In this document: positions 7,970 to 16,332 of the stretch, piece by piece
Position numbering within the stretch: position 1 is the stretch's first letter
Layout of the letters: each line of letters begins with the position of its first letter
Assembly: GCF_015159745.1 (NCBI RefSeq)
Contig: NZ_JADDOJ010000009.1
Coordinates: 1-64,000 of the forward strand
From: Ramlibacter aquaticus
GTDB lineage: Bacteria > Pseudomonadota > Gammaproteobacteria > Burkholderiales > Burkholderiaceae_C
Length of the DNA stretch: 64,000 nt
Direction of reading: 5' to 3'
The notes under the pieces: generated by a model
Seen by the model: the letters and a program-made list of their open reading frames with translations, nothing else
Databases searched by the model: none
Told to the model about the DNA's origin: nothing
Position numbers and translations under genes: made by a program

Positions 7970-8149
7970 ATGAACCAGACACTATTTACTGCATGGCACT
8001 CACATGTCAGCCCAGAGGGCGGCCACATCCTGTTCGCCTATGTGACCTGGGCAGCGAACGACGTTCACATGCCTGAGAAGTCGCACTCGAACGTTCACAT
8101 GGGCTGGGCCGAAGTGGCCCGGATAGCCCCGGGGGTGCCTCGAAATTAG
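7970..8149 (+). CDS. Short 59-residue paralogue of the protein at 8936-9223
   Basis: The ATG at 7970 follows GAGGGAGAGG. Residues 15-35 (GGHILFAYVTWAANDVHMPEK) align with EGATLFAYIAWASDEQEMREK of the gene at 8936 (about 10 of 21 identical). After that the frame runs into a repeated ACGTTCACAT (8061-8070 and 8091-8100) and stops early. It is therefore a shortened or decayed member of a small family. Function unknown. Confidence 0.5.
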   Translation: MNQTLFTAWHSHVSPEGGHILFAYVTWAANDVHMPEKSHSNVHMGWAEVARIAPGVPRN

Positions 8150-8280
8150 GAACCGAGCAGCTATGGGGCACCCCTTTGTTGGAGCGCATTGAGCAATGCT
8201 AACGCGATGGAAGCTACATCTCCGCTACTGCGAAGCTCCTGCTCAATCTCGGCTCGCTGGACAGCACTCCAGAGCCGGAA

Positions 8281-8433
8281 ATGAACTTCGAGAGGCTTTA
8301 TCAGCAGCGACGTCAACGCGAGGTGGAGGAAATGCTGAAGAAAGGCATCGCCCTGAGTGTTGCAGTGGGACTGCTCGTCGGCCTCATCGCCGTTCTCTGG
8401 GACTCATTCCTGCGCACGACGCTACTTCGGTGA
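8281..8433 (+). CDS. 50-residue single-pass membrane protein
   Basis: A basic, charged N-terminus (MNFERLYQQRRQREVEEML) is followed by one hydrophobic helix (ALSVAVGLLVGLIAVLW, about residues 23-39) and a short tail. This resembles small bacterial inner-membrane proteins with the N-terminus in the cytoplasm. The ribosome site is weak. It is followed 53 bases later by another membrane protein gene. Function unknown. Confidence 0.5.
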   Translation: MNFERLYQQRRQREVEEMLKKGIALSVAVGLLVGLIAVLWDSFLRTTLLR

Positions 8434-8486
8434 ATTGGCGCCACGTGGGCGCCCTTACTTCTCACCCAACTGAATTGGAGGACCAC

Positions 8487-8870
8487 ATGAACCAAAAGCG
8501 GATATCTGAGCCCGGCCGCCCGCTCGACACGCCGCGCGGCAACCTCTTCGATCGGGTCATGACGGTAACCTTGATGGTGTTGGTCGCCATCTTGCTGGCG
8601 GAGCTTGTTCTCTCTGGCTTGGTCGCGAAGCGCATTTCGGCCGGGCATGTGCGCAGCGTGACGCTTGGGGGATACGCGCCCAAGGCTTTGGTGGAGACGG
8701 AGACTGGGTTTTACCCGCTCTACGGCGCCCCTCGCTTTGAGCGCGGAGCACCTGTTGTTCTCGAGTTGCGTCGCAACGGCGACTGGATGCTCTGCGGGCC
8801 AGACGAGAGCAGTTGTTTCCCCACCAGCGACACCGAGTGGAAGCAGGCATCAGCTGGAAGTGGCAGTTGA
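8487..8870 (+). CDS. Membrane-anchored protein with periplasmic domain
   Basis: A 127-residue protein. One hydrophobic helix lies at about residues 19-43 (VMTVTLMVLVAILLAELVL), followed by a domain of about 80 residues with two cysteines (WMLCGPDESSCFP), probably a periplasmic disulphide-containing domain. TTGGAGGACCAC precedes the ATG at 8487. Family not recognised. It sits in the run of small orphan genes after the island integrase. Confidence 0.6.
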   Translation: MNQKRISEPGRPLDTPRGNLFDRVMTVTLMVLVAILLAELVLSGLVAKRISAGHVRSVTLGGYAPKALVETETGFYPLYGAPRFERGAPVVLELRRNGDWMLCGPDESSCFPTSDTEWKQASAGSGS

Positions 8871-8935
8871 ATGGCCAGGAAGCGCGTAGCGCGTGCAGAA
8901 GCCCTACGCCTTCAAATCAAAACCATGGACAACAT

Positions 8936-9223
8936 ATGACCATGAAAATTCACACGGCCTCGTGCTACTACGCGGCCACGGGCGAAGGCGCCACTCTTTT
9001 CGCCTATATCGCGTGGGCGTCGGACGAGCAGGAGATGCGCGAGAAGTTGAAGTCAGACGTACACGAGTTTTGGGCTATGACTTCTGAAGTCCAGGAGGGA
9101 GTGGTACGCAACGAGGTCACACGCATGCTGTGGCCCGAAGAAATGCTCAGGAGGATCGAGGACTTCGCACAAGACTGCGCGATGGTAGTTGCGCGCAATG
9201 AAGTTCACTTCAATATGAGCTGA
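8936..9223 (+). CDS. Small acidic orphan protein, paralogue of 7970-8149
   Basis: A 95-residue soluble protein (TMKIHTASCYYAATGEGATL ...; later VQEGVVRNEVTRMLWPEEM; end CAMVVARNEVHFNMS). The ATG at 8936 or the in-frame one at 8942 could be the start. It shares the LFAY-x-x-WA block with the shorter gene about 970 bases upstream, so the region holds at least two copies of one unknown family. No motif suggests an activity. Confidence 0.6.
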   Translation: MTMKIHTASCYYAATGEGATLFAYIAWASDEQEMREKLKSDVHEFWAMTSEVQEGVVRNEVTRMLWPEEMLRRIEDFAQDCAMVVARNEVHFNMS

Positions 9224-9414
9224 GTCGATCTGATATGACTCTGATGTTGTCTGACGAGCGCGCAGGGAACCGGCATAGAGCTTCTGTCATATTCGGACCT
9301 GGCAGCGATACCGATCTGGTGAATTAGTGCATGGGCGACTTGCTCGCAGTAACCGATCACATCGAAGATTACCGGACACTTACTGTCGAGAATCCGGATC
9401 AAACTGAAACGCTT

Positions 9415-9870
9415 TTATGCGGAGGCGGCTTCGAGCGCCGCAACCACCTCGCGCCGTCCCATTTTGCGTAGCTTGTCGATAGCGGGCATGTGTGAAGCGC
9501 GCGGCCTTGTGCTTCCCGCCTCCCATTTGTAAATCGTCAGAGGACTCACTCCGATGAGTGTGGCCGCATTTGCAGCTGACAATCCCAGGCGTTTGCGGTG
9601 TGAGACCAGTCCGGACGGTCGGAAGCGCAGCGGCTGTCCTTTTTGCTCGCGCTCTGCCGACGCTACTGCAGCTCCGCTACGCCCCAATGCGCGTGCCTGT
9701 TGGGCGAGTTGGCGTTTGAGCGTTGCCACGTCTTGATTTAACTCCCGAACTCGCGATTTGTATGTGGCCAGTGCTTTTCTAAGAGGTTCAACTTCTTGGC
9801 GCGCCTCCTTGCGCGCAAGGCGCCGGATCTCGGAATGAATTGTTGCCGTAAGTGTGCTCATAGAGGACAT
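9415..9870 (-). CDS. XRE-type regulator with N-terminal coiled coil
   Basis: About 151 residues. The N-terminal half is a charged helix/coiled coil (IRRLARKEARQEVEPLRKAL ... LNQDVATLKRQLAQQARAL). The C-terminal half holds a helix-turn-helix (LGLSAANAATLIGVSPLTI, then YKWEAGSTRPR). This architecture is common for single-copy regulators in Burkholderiales islands. The start could be the ATG at 9870 or the one at 9861; neither has a strong ribosome site. It reads against its neighbours. Confidence 0.75.
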   Translation of the reverse strand: MSSMSTLTATIHSEIRRLARKEARQEVEPLRKALATYKSRVRELNQDVATLKRQLAQQARALGRSGAAVASAEREQKGQPLRFRPSGLVSHRKRLGLSAANAATLIGVSPLTIYKWEAGSTRPRASHMPAIDKLRKMGRREVVAALEAASA

Positions 9871-10027
9871 TGTTGCACGAGCACGTGTAACGCGAAGGTG
9901 ACGTGGGAGCATGTCGTAATAAGTCAGCTCCTTTCCATCAAATGCCGAAGTGCATAAGCGGACGACAAAACGGCAGTGCGAGGGCTTTCCGCAAGCGGGC
10001 CCAGCGACTCATTCAAGCGCGGGCAGC

Positions 10028-10047
10028 ACCGCCACCGGCGGTTTTTC
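10028..10047 (+). terminator. Strong rho-independent terminator
   Basis: CCGCC-ACC-GGCGG (10029-10041) is followed by TTTTTC, so it works only on the plus strand. No plus-strand gene ends shortly before it: the neighbour to the left (9415-9870) reads the other way. It may end a short non-coding transcript starting in 9871-10000. Confidence 0.65.
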
Positions 10048-10147
10048 TACTCTAGACTTTACGCGTGTCTTCCTCATTAGAGCGCCGAGAGGCATCAGGG
10101 AAACGGATTCCTTCCTACTCATCTATCCTTGTGAATAAAATTCAAAA

Positions 10148-10381
10148 ATGCAGGCGAGGTGGGCAGCAACTTATGACGACCAAGCTCGATGGCGTCTATG
10201 CTGTTTTGAGTTCGTCCCTGAGGCTGAGCATCGAATGGCGATCGTAGACTTTATCCATGGAGCGTACACAACAGCAAACCTACACAATGTCAGATTTGAA
10301 GTTCTTCGACCTGAGATCGCTAAGCGTCAATATGACACCCAAACATTTATTCACGTATGGTCGCTATCGACTCGATTGTGA
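10148..10381 (+). CDS. Possible small orphan protein overlapping the next gene
   Basis: A 77-residue frame with protein-like composition (ARWRLCCFEFVPEAEHRMAI; IHGAYTTANLHNVRFEVLR). It overlaps the gene at 10287-10547 in another frame, so at most one of the two can use the whole overlap. There is no good ribosome site. Low confidence; it may be chance. Confidence 0.3.
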   Translation: MQARWAATYDDQARWRLCCFEFVPEAEHRMAIVDFIHGAYTTANLHNVRFEVLRPEIAKRQYDTQTFIHVWSLSTRL

Positions 10382-10547
10382 TGCAATCGCTCAAGGCGAC
10401 CACTTTCATGCACGATGCGCGGTCTTCGATCAGCGCGGGACACACTTGGCCGAGCGCGAGTTCATTGGCGAGCCCTGCAAAACTGAATCTGAGGCCGTCG
10501 AACGCGCAAGAGCCTTTGGAATAAGGTGGGTGGAGGCTCACACCTAA
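10287..10547 (+). CDS. Small orphan protein
   Basis: An 86-residue protein. The C-terminal part (YGRYRLDCDAIAQGDHFHAR, then FIGEPCKTESEAVERARAFG and a final IRWVEAHT) resembles small conserved Burkholderiales proteins that end in a helix of the kind EAxxxARxFGxxWV. The start is uncertain: ATG 10287 or ATG 10332, neither with a strong ribosome site. Function unknown. Confidence 0.5.
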   Translation: MSDLKFFDLRSLSVNMTPKHLFTYGRYRLDCDAIAQGDHFHARCAVFDQRGTHLAEREFIGEPCKTESEAVERARAFGIRWVEAHT

Positions 10548-10809
10548 CCAGTGCTCGGACGGCATAGACATGCCGACTCAGTTTGATGCTTGAGGCGGAC
10601 TATCGGCGCCTCGTTTGGCCTATGAAGCTTACAGGCAACGCAAACTCTCAAAGTACCGACGCGTCGGGGCCGGAAGGGCCGAGGCGGCGGTTTGGTCGCA
10701 CAGGCCTTACACAGTGAAGACCCGGGAGTCCTCGCCCCGGGCCTGTTATCGTCACCCAGCCACCTTAAATTTATTTGCGCGCTCAGCCGCCAGCGTTTCG
10801 GCACCCGCC

Positions 10810-11193
10810 TTAGAACCCGCCTGGCGGGTTCCTGTAGGACGCACGCCCCTTGCAGAGTTTAAAGACAAAGGTTTGGATGGGGCATCCGGATGAGCTCGCA
10901 CGGCCGCGCGGACCAGCGCCCCCCCCTACTTTCAAGGGCGCGACACTCGTATCTGACAGTAACACTGCACACGCAGGGCTCTTGTGGTGCACCATCAGCC
11001 GCAATGCCTGATTTGCTGCCGCCGCGATCACTTCATTCAAAACGGATTTTCTCAGCTGGTCTCTGCCGAAAAGTGAATACAGGGCTTTCTGATCGAGAAA
11101 AACTGCCTGTTGCGTGTGAGCATCAGCCAAGTGCCTCATACGCTGAACTATGACTTTGGTACTTGGGTACGATGAGGGGTTTTTATGGGGCAT
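10810..11193 (-). CDS. Orphan protein, second gene of a small operon
   Basis: About 127 residues from the ATG at 11193; the frame is open to 11259. The first 85 residues look folded (VIVQRMRHLADAHTQQAVFL; FGRDQLRKSVLNEVIAAAAN), the tail is glycine-rich and basic. It lies just downstream of the membrane-protein gene at 11237-11425. The last 40 residues run over a hairpin at 10813-10831 and could be non-native. Family not recognised. Confidence 0.4.
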   Translation of the reverse strand: MPHKNPSSYPSTKVIVQRMRHLADAHTQQAVFLDQKALYSLFGRDQLRKSVLNEVIAAAANQALRLMVHHKSPACAVLLSDTSVAPLKVGGGAGPRGRASSSGCPIQTFVFKLCKGRASYRNPPGGF

Positions 11194-11236
11194 CCATCCA
11201 GAGGCCAAGAGAGGTATGAGCGAAGATTCGAAGGAT

Positions 11237-11425
11237 TCAGCGCAATCGAAGCGTGGCAATTATCGCGACCAACGCAGCCGCAGCAACGATGATCCATGCC
11301 CAAGACTGAAGGCGTGCATTGCGCTCCTGGAGATCCTCGTGGTCGTCAAGGATCAAAGGCACTGGACCTGTTGGCTGAGGGAATGTCGATTTAAACTGGA
11401 TTGAATCTTCGCTTTCTTTCTGCAT
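11237..11425 (-). CDS. Small tail-anchored membrane protein
   Basis: A 62-residue protein with a polar, acidic N-terminal part (DDHEDLQERNARLQSW) and a hydrophobic C-terminal helix (AWIIVAAAALVAIIATL) ending in basic residues, the pattern of a C-tail anchor. It lies upstream of the gene at 10810-11193. Function unknown. Confidence 0.55.
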   Translation of the reverse strand: MQKESEDSIQFKSTFPQPTGPVPLILDDHEDLQERNARLQSWAWIIVAAAALVAIIATLRLR

Positions 11426-11671
11426 GGTCGTGATGTTCCCGATACTTCGATTGCCAACGGTCTAACTCTGTACCAGAAGGTGGCCCCCTTCCTCGCCTGG
11501 GCCTGCCCTGGCAGTTACCAGCGGATGGCCTGGGCACAGAGCCCATCTCTGCGGCATGTCTCAGAAGTTTCACTCAGAAATGCGAGTGTTGCAACCGAAT
11601 GCTTCGCGCACTGGCATGTGGCACCCAAGGTAATGAGGGCACCACGTTCATCCGCGACAATTCATATGTAA

Positions 11672-11698
11672 ATTTAGCGCACATTGCATGCGCTAAAT
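11672..11698. repeat. Perfect 10-bp inverted repeat before a mini-ORF
   Basis: ATTTAGCGCA (11672-11681) and TGCGCTAAAT (11689-11698) are exact inverted copies with a 7-base spacer, in the 458-base gap between the small membrane gene and the lipoprotein. An ATG follows directly at 11699 and opens a 29-codon frame (MARYRDRKHGSSRPSEQINP ...) ending at 11788. The symmetry suits a regulator site or an RNA hairpin. The rest of 11426-11883 shows nothing else supportable. Confidence 0.5.
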
Positions 11699-11883
11699 AT
11701 GGCCCGCTACCGCGACAGAAAGCACGGCAGCTCGCGCCCAAGCGAGCAAATTAACCCCTTCCGCGGTAATGCGTATCGCGGTCTGTGAGTTGTCACGCGG
11801 CGCTTACCAACCCGACCGAATCCCGCCCATCAATCGGCCTAACCTTCCTTAGTCGCGCCGCTCCGGGCGGCTGGAGGTTCCAG

Positions 11884-13254
11884 ATGCTCAAGCTCGAATG
11901 GATCGCCTTGTCGACGGCCGCTCTCTCATCGTGTGGCGGAGGCGATGGGGCTGGCGTACCTCAGGTTGCCGAAGGCGCATTGCAGGCGACGGAATCGGTC
12001 GCCCACGCGCCCGCGGCGCAGACCGCCGCCGGTGCCCCAACCACGCCAACCCTTCAGGAGGGGCCTGTCACGGTCGCCAATTCGACCCGCGCTGGTGATC
12101 AGGCGCTGCGCGGCGTCGGTGCAACGGCAGACGGCGGTTACGTCCTGGTGTGGCTCTCCGACGCGGGGCCGCTGATGATGCAGGCCTACAACGACAAAGG
12201 CACGAAGACAGGTGCCGAAACCGCGATCGTGATCGATGTGTCAGCACGGGCACCCGATGCCGCCGCGCAGGCCATTCAGCAGGCATCCGCCGCCGTTTTG
12301 GATGACGGCTCGGTGGTTGTCCTTTACCGGGTGTCCCGCGACGTCGACGCCGGAACGGGCCAGACCAGGAGCGCAACCGGAGCGTATGTTCAGCATGTCG
12401 ATCGTCACGGCATGTCATTGGGAGCGGCTCAACAGGTCGACGTCATCGCGGACCTCGGGGGTAAGAGTCCCTTCCTGGGTCGACCGTCGGTGCTCGCCCT
12501 GACGTCGGATGGTGGCTTTGTTGTGGCATGGACTGTCACGCACTACTCGAGCATCTTCAGCTCGCTGTCGACGCTGTACCTTCGCTGGTTCGACAAGAAC
12601 GCACGCCCCGTAGGTGCGCCCGCGCAAGTTGGCGACTTCCCTGAACTCGCTTTCAGCCTCCAGCCGGACGAGCGCGGCGGCTTCGCGCTCACGATCGTGC
12701 GCACGGACAACTTCTACCGACGTGAAGCCGAAGTGGAGGCCTGGAGCGCGGCGCATTCCTTTGTCGAGATCGTCCCTCCCACGCTGCGCTCCATCGTCCT
12801 CATGCCCTTGGCCGGCGGCTACGTACTCTTCGAAGGCGACAGCACTGGCGCATCCGGGCAGCTGCTCAACGCCCAGGGCACCGCAACGATGGCGGCGACG
12901 CCGCTTCCGTCGCTGCCGGCGGCAGCGACCGAACTCGCGGACGGCACTTACCTCACCTTGCGACGCGCGGGGAACGGCGCTTTTGCCGTCGAATGGTTCG
13001 CATCAGACATGTCGGCCATCGGTACACCGGCAATGCTGGACAGCCGCGGCGTCTTGCCCCAGCTCGCCACTCTTTCCGAGCCGGAGATCGTCTCCGCATG
13101 GACAGGCCAGAGTGCCAAGACCGGAACGGACATCTACACCCAGCGCTTCGATGCGATCGCGACGACGATTAGAAAGGCCTGCTTGGCGAGTGCCCGACAG
13201 CAACATCTCACCGGGGAGGTGCGCAAGGCGTTCATGACGGCGTGCGATCGTTGA
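11884..13254 (+). CDS. Propeller-like lipoprotein with a PsiF-like C-terminus
   Basis: A 456-residue predicted lipoprotein. The leader ends in the lipobox L-S-S-C followed by GGGDG, so it is probably membrane-anchored. A Pro/Ala-rich linker (about 25-70) leads to repeated blades of the kind TADGGYVLVW, TSDGGFVVAW, ERGGFALTI and LADGTYLTLRR, typical of a beta-propeller. The last 30 residues (CLASARQQHLTGEVRKAFM, then TACDR) match the short PsiF-type repeat, a Cys-paired motif of unknown role. GGAGG precedes the ATG at 11884. No catalytic residues are evident. Confidence 0.7.
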   Translation: MLKLEWIALSTAALSSCGGGDGAGVPQVAEGALQATESVAHAPAAQTAAGAPTTPTLQEGPVTVANSTRAGDQALRGVGATADGGYVLVWLSDAGPLMMQAYNDKGTKTGAETAIVIDVSARAPDAAAQAIQQASAAVLDDGSVVVLYRVSRDVDAGTGQTRSATGAYVQHVDRHGMSLGAAQQVDVIADLGGKSPFLGRPSVLALTSDGGFVVAWTVTHYSSIFSSLSTLYLRWFDKNARPVGAPAQVGDFPELAFSLQPDERGGFALTIVRTDNFYRREAEVEAWSAAHSFVEIVPPTLRSIVLMPLAGGYVLFEGDSTGASGQLLNAQGTATMAATPLPSLPAAATELADGTYLTLRRAGNGAFAVEWFASDMSAIGTPAMLDSRGVLPQLATLSEPEIVSAWTGQSAKTGTDIYTQRFDAIATTIRKACLASARQQHLTGEVRKAFMTACDR

Positions 13255-13504
13255 GAAGGCGCGTTCCATTGTGCCAGCCATACGGTTCAGGCCGCGACGG
13301 CGGGCATCGAGGAGGTCGAACGGTTTTTTCCGCTGGCTTCCTTTCCCCTCTTCCCGGACGGCAGGGAGCGGCTGCCGAGCTGGCATATATGAGCGCTGCG
13401 CAGGCGCCCGACACAGCAAAAGCTGCGGGTAAAGCTGGCTTAAGTGATCAGCTGTGCCCTTGCCTTACCGACCTAGTCAGCCCGCGCCGCCACAGTCCTA
13501 GATA

Positions 13505-13699
13505 GTGAGGGAGATCAAGCTGTACTGGTGGTGGATGCCGCCGCTTTTCCCGGGCGGGCGACACCGACTATCAACCTGGCACATGACAGAGGAGGAAGGC
13601 GCCGAATACGGCCTCACCGAAAGGGATGAGAGCAGTCTCAGGGTCGACCTCAAGGATGAGCAAGCCGAGCCCAACCGGCAAGTGGTAAAGCCAAGTTGA
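13505..13699 (+). CDS. Small tryptophan-rich orphan protein
   Basis: A 64-residue protein beginning REIKLYWWWMPPLF and continuing STWHMTEEEGAEYGLTERDE. Short soluble proteins with a W-rich first strand and a W-x-MTEE block are common in Burkholderiales but are uncharacterised. The start is a GTG without a clear ribosome site. Confidence 0.5.
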   Translation: MREIKLYWWWMPPLFPGGRHRLSTWHMTEEEGAEYGLTERDESSLRVDLKDEQAEPNRQVVKPS

Positions 13700-13862
13700 T
13701 CTGTCACAGGACTTGAAGCACCAGCAGAAAGAGCCTCCTGGCGGGTTTGCGTAGGGGCACGAACTGACGCCGTGCGAATGGCCATCTGCACAGGTCTGGT
13801 TTGGATACTCGCCTTTAGCTCTACACTACTCCTAGCTTTCGATCCCTGGCTATCAGTGAGCC

Positions 13863-14240
13863 ATGATTTTCAACCTCTCAATCCATCACGGACCTCGGTA
13901 CCCGATCGTTATTGGGACGGGGCCTGGGTCGCTTGCGGATCTTTGCGCGGCCTGCAACTTCGCAGCTGAAGCTGGGCTGCGCACTGGCCGCAACTATCTG
14001 GTTGTGGACTTCCTCGCGGTGGACATTTCGTTGAGCGACGTGGAGAGAAAGACACTTGGCCAGCACTCGGCCCAGCAGTTCGTCCATCTTTCAAAGGTTG
14101 CACTGGTCATGCAGCCCGAGTTCTGGAATGGGGTTGCTGAAGCCACCGCTCGAGAGGCAGGCTTGGATATACGCATCTTCCATACCCTTGAAACTGCTAC
14201 GACCTGGTTGAATGCGGACCCAGGCGCAACTTCGCGGTGA
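13863..14240 (+). CDS. SpoIIAA/STAS-like small protein
   Basis: A 125-residue protein of alternating strands and helices: N-terminal strands (FNLSIHHGPRYPIVIGTGPG), a helix (LADLCAACNFAAEAGL), a strand (NYLVVDFLAVDISLSD), and a C-terminal helix ending in LETATTWL. This resembles SpoIIAA/STAS-like proteins, which bind partner proteins or lipids. The fold is inferred by pattern only. Intact, with its own ATG at 13863. Confidence 0.55.
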   Translation: MIFNLSIHHGPRYPIVIGTGPGSLADLCAACNFAAEAGLRTGRNYLVVDFLAVDISLSDVERKTLGQHSAQQFVHLSKVALVMQPEFWNGVAEATAREAGLDIRIFHTLETATTWLNADPGATSR

Positions 14241-14407
14241 GCGTCGACCGCGCAAGAGAAGCTTCCGACCGAGGCCGGGCTCTCCAAAAGAGGGCGCACA
14301 GCCTGGTGACCTGAGGCTGAGCAGTTGGAATCACACCAGGTGAGCGAGCGAGTTCACAAAATGCTGACACCCGAAATGTGGCTCAGCAGATAAAGTGGCT
14401 TGCATTC

Positions 14408-14587
14408 ATGACAAGTCGACCAACAAATGCACCTGCCGCAGGTGCTCTGGCCTCCCAGGGACACACGGGAGAAGGGGCGGACAGCGCACTCGAACGACTG
14501 GTTCAGTTAAGAGAAGCAGCGGACCTCGAGCAGAGGCCCAACGCACCTGACTCACCCGATGCTCGGGATCATCCCGACCCAGATTGA
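14408..14587 (+). CDS. Possible small acidic protein
   Basis: A 59-residue frame, rich in Ala, Pro and Asp (SALERLVQLREAADLEQRPN ... DARDHPDPD). The composition could be coding, but there is no clear ribosome site and no family match. The following 14588-14901 holds no gene that I can support, only a 24-codon frame at 14604 behind GAAAGGA. Confidence 0.3.
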   Translation: MTSRPTNAPAAGALASQGHTGEGADSALERLVQLREAADLEQRPNAPDSPDARDHPDPD

Positions 14588-14901
14588 GTCGAAAGGACCA
14601 GATATGACCGTCCCATCCAAGGTCTCGCAGCCGCGTCGGCTGCTGCGGCCGTACTCTTACCCTATGGAGGGGTAGTGCCGAGGTGGATCACGCCTCGACA
14701 ATGAGGGGCCACAACTCTCGGACTCGGCCTGCTGATCGACACCGGGCTCTTCTTCAGAATAAGGTCGCGCATCGAGATTCAACCGCGTCCACTAGAACGT
14801 AGCATCCAGGCTCAGCCGTCACGAAGTGCGTGAAGATGCGCAGTGTTCAGTCGGCTCCAGATAGCGCGACAAGGCCCGGTGAATGCATCGTGGAGTTCAC
14901 T

Positions 14902-15027
14902 TTACCGAATCAATGGCGGTAGCTGAGCGACCCATTCCTCAATCATTTCGACCACAGTGAGCCCCCGCAAGGCAGCGTGCGCCTTAAGCGTGCGATGTAG
15001 CTCCTCGCGTATGTCAGCGTCGGACAC
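14902..15027 (-). CDS. Ribbon-helix-helix antitoxin-like small protein
   Basis: A 41-residue frame (GTG at 15027): SDADIREELHRTLKAHAALR followed by GLTVVEMIEEWVAQL. The pattern of an I-x-x-EL-x-x-x-LK-x-HAALRG helix-turn-helix block is typical of CopG/ParD/FitA-like antitoxins. The frame stays open another 21 bases upstream (giving LGNALVHV before the first residue), which would supply the N-terminal DNA-binding strand, but no standard start codon is there. It may be a 5'-truncated antitoxin. No toxin gene is visible beside it. Confidence 0.5.
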   Translation of the reverse strand: MSDADIREELHRTLKAHAALRGLTVVEMIEEWVAQLPPLIR

Positions 15028-15434
15028 GTGAACCAGCGCGTTTCCCAGTTATGCGTGAAGACGGAGGATCAGGGATTGCACTCGTGGGCGTCGCGGAAGC
15101 CTTGCTCATTCGATCCTATCCAAACAGCTAATATTTGCTTGAAATGTGACTCAAAGCATAATCTGCCACCTTTGGTGGATTCTTGCTCATCTAAGGACAA
15201 AAAAGAGGATCTGCGTCACACTGACCGGATCAGCGGCGACTGACTTAGGTGTTCATCGCGTTGAGAGGGGTTCAACGAAGGTCCACGCCTCGTCGCAGCA
15301 CCTGCTCTGCAAGCGCCTAAACGAACTTGTGCCCGCACTGATTCAGCTCGAGAAGACGAGTCTTACTTCCACTCAAGAGTCAAGGTATCTTCTCAGGATC
15401 TAAAACCGCCGCCTTCATTAACCGCAGACTCTTC
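15028..15434. other. Intergenic region before the class II aldolase
   Basis: About 400 bases without a supported gene. It is relatively AT-rich around 15110-15200 (for example GCTAATATTTGCTTGAAATG), which may hold promoters for the flanking genes. Confidence 0.35.
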
Positions 15435-16130
15435 ATGGACCACCACTCACTTCGCGACGACCTCGCGCTTGCATTGCGGGCCGCAGACTGGCATGGACTC
15501 TCTGAGGGTGTCTGCAACCATTTCAGCGTAGCTGTGGACCGCGACAGGTTTCTTCTCAACCCGCGCGGTCTGCATTGGAGCGAGATCCACGCCGATGACA
15601 TTCTGCTCGTCGACGGCAAAGGTCAGGTTCTTGAAGGCCGACATCGAGCGGAGCCGACAGCCCTGTTCATTCACGCGGCGGTTCACCAGATCGCGGGCCA
15701 CATGGTCGTGCTGCACACGCACATGCCCTATGCAACGTCGCTCACGCTAACGGATGCCGGTGCCATCGACCCCCTACTAAGCCAAAATGCCCTGCGATTC
15801 CATGAACGCATCTCTGTCGATCGCCGATACAACGGATTAGCGCTCGATCTGGCCGAAGGTCAGCGCATCGCTCATGCAATGAAGGACCGAGACGTCGCGT
15901 TTCTTGGAAACCACGGCGTGATCGTCGGGGGTTCAACTATTGCTTACGCCTACGACGACCTGTACTACCTGGAGCGAGCGGCGCAGCACGAAGTCCTCGC
16001 ACGAAGTTCGGGTCTCAAGCTTGCCTCTATTGCGGATCATGATCTGGCCCGGCGCACAGCCGCACAGATACAGTCCGAGCGGGAACAGTCCGATCTGTTT
16101 TTTGAAGCGCTTCGACGACTCGTACCTTGA
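15435..16130 (+). CDS. Class II aldolase/adducin family protein
   Basis: A 231-residue cytosolic protein of the fuculose-1-phosphate aldolase / ribulose-5-phosphate 4-epimerase family. The metal-binding histidines are visible in VVLHTHMPYAT (about residues 91-101) and FLGNHGVIVGG (about 157-167), and the opening HGLSEGVCNHFSVAV and E-P-T-A-L-F-I-H-A are standard. Members cleave or epimerise sugar phosphates using Zn2+ and a retro-aldol step. The substrate cannot be told from sequence. Full length for the family. No metabolic neighbours clarify its pathway. Confidence 0.85.
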   Translation: MDHHSLRDDLALALRAADWHGLSEGVCNHFSVAVDRDRFLLNPRGLHWSEIHADDILLVDGKGQVLEGRHRAEPTALFIHAAVHQIAGHMVVLHTHMPYATSLTLTDAGAIDPLLSQNALRFHERISVDRRYNGLALDLAEGQRIAHAMKDRDVAFLGNHGVIVGGSTIAYAYDDLYYLERAAQHEVLARSSGLKLASIADHDLARRTAAQIQSEREQSDLFFEALRRLVP

Positions 16131-16332
16131 TTTTCGGTTCCTCGAAGTGATTCGTCTTCCGTTGGTCAGCAGCAGTAAGACTGGCGGATTGGGTATGCGT
16201 GGGTTGCCATCCGCCAGCTCTCACCCGAAGCGGACATCACTTGAGGTGGATCCTAAGATTTACACCGCCCTAAGCTTCATCCTTTGAGAAGGCGAAATCG
16301 CGGATAGGTATGCCGCGTGTCAGGCCTGTGAC

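Noticed and set aside
10813..10831. GAACCCGCC/GGCGGGTTC hairpin as a terminator
   Set aside because: A strong stem but no T run on either strand, so it was not listed as a terminator.
12614..13237. 207-codon plus-strand frame inside the lipoprotein gene
   Set aside because: An Arg- and Ser-rich shadow of the lipoprotein frame.
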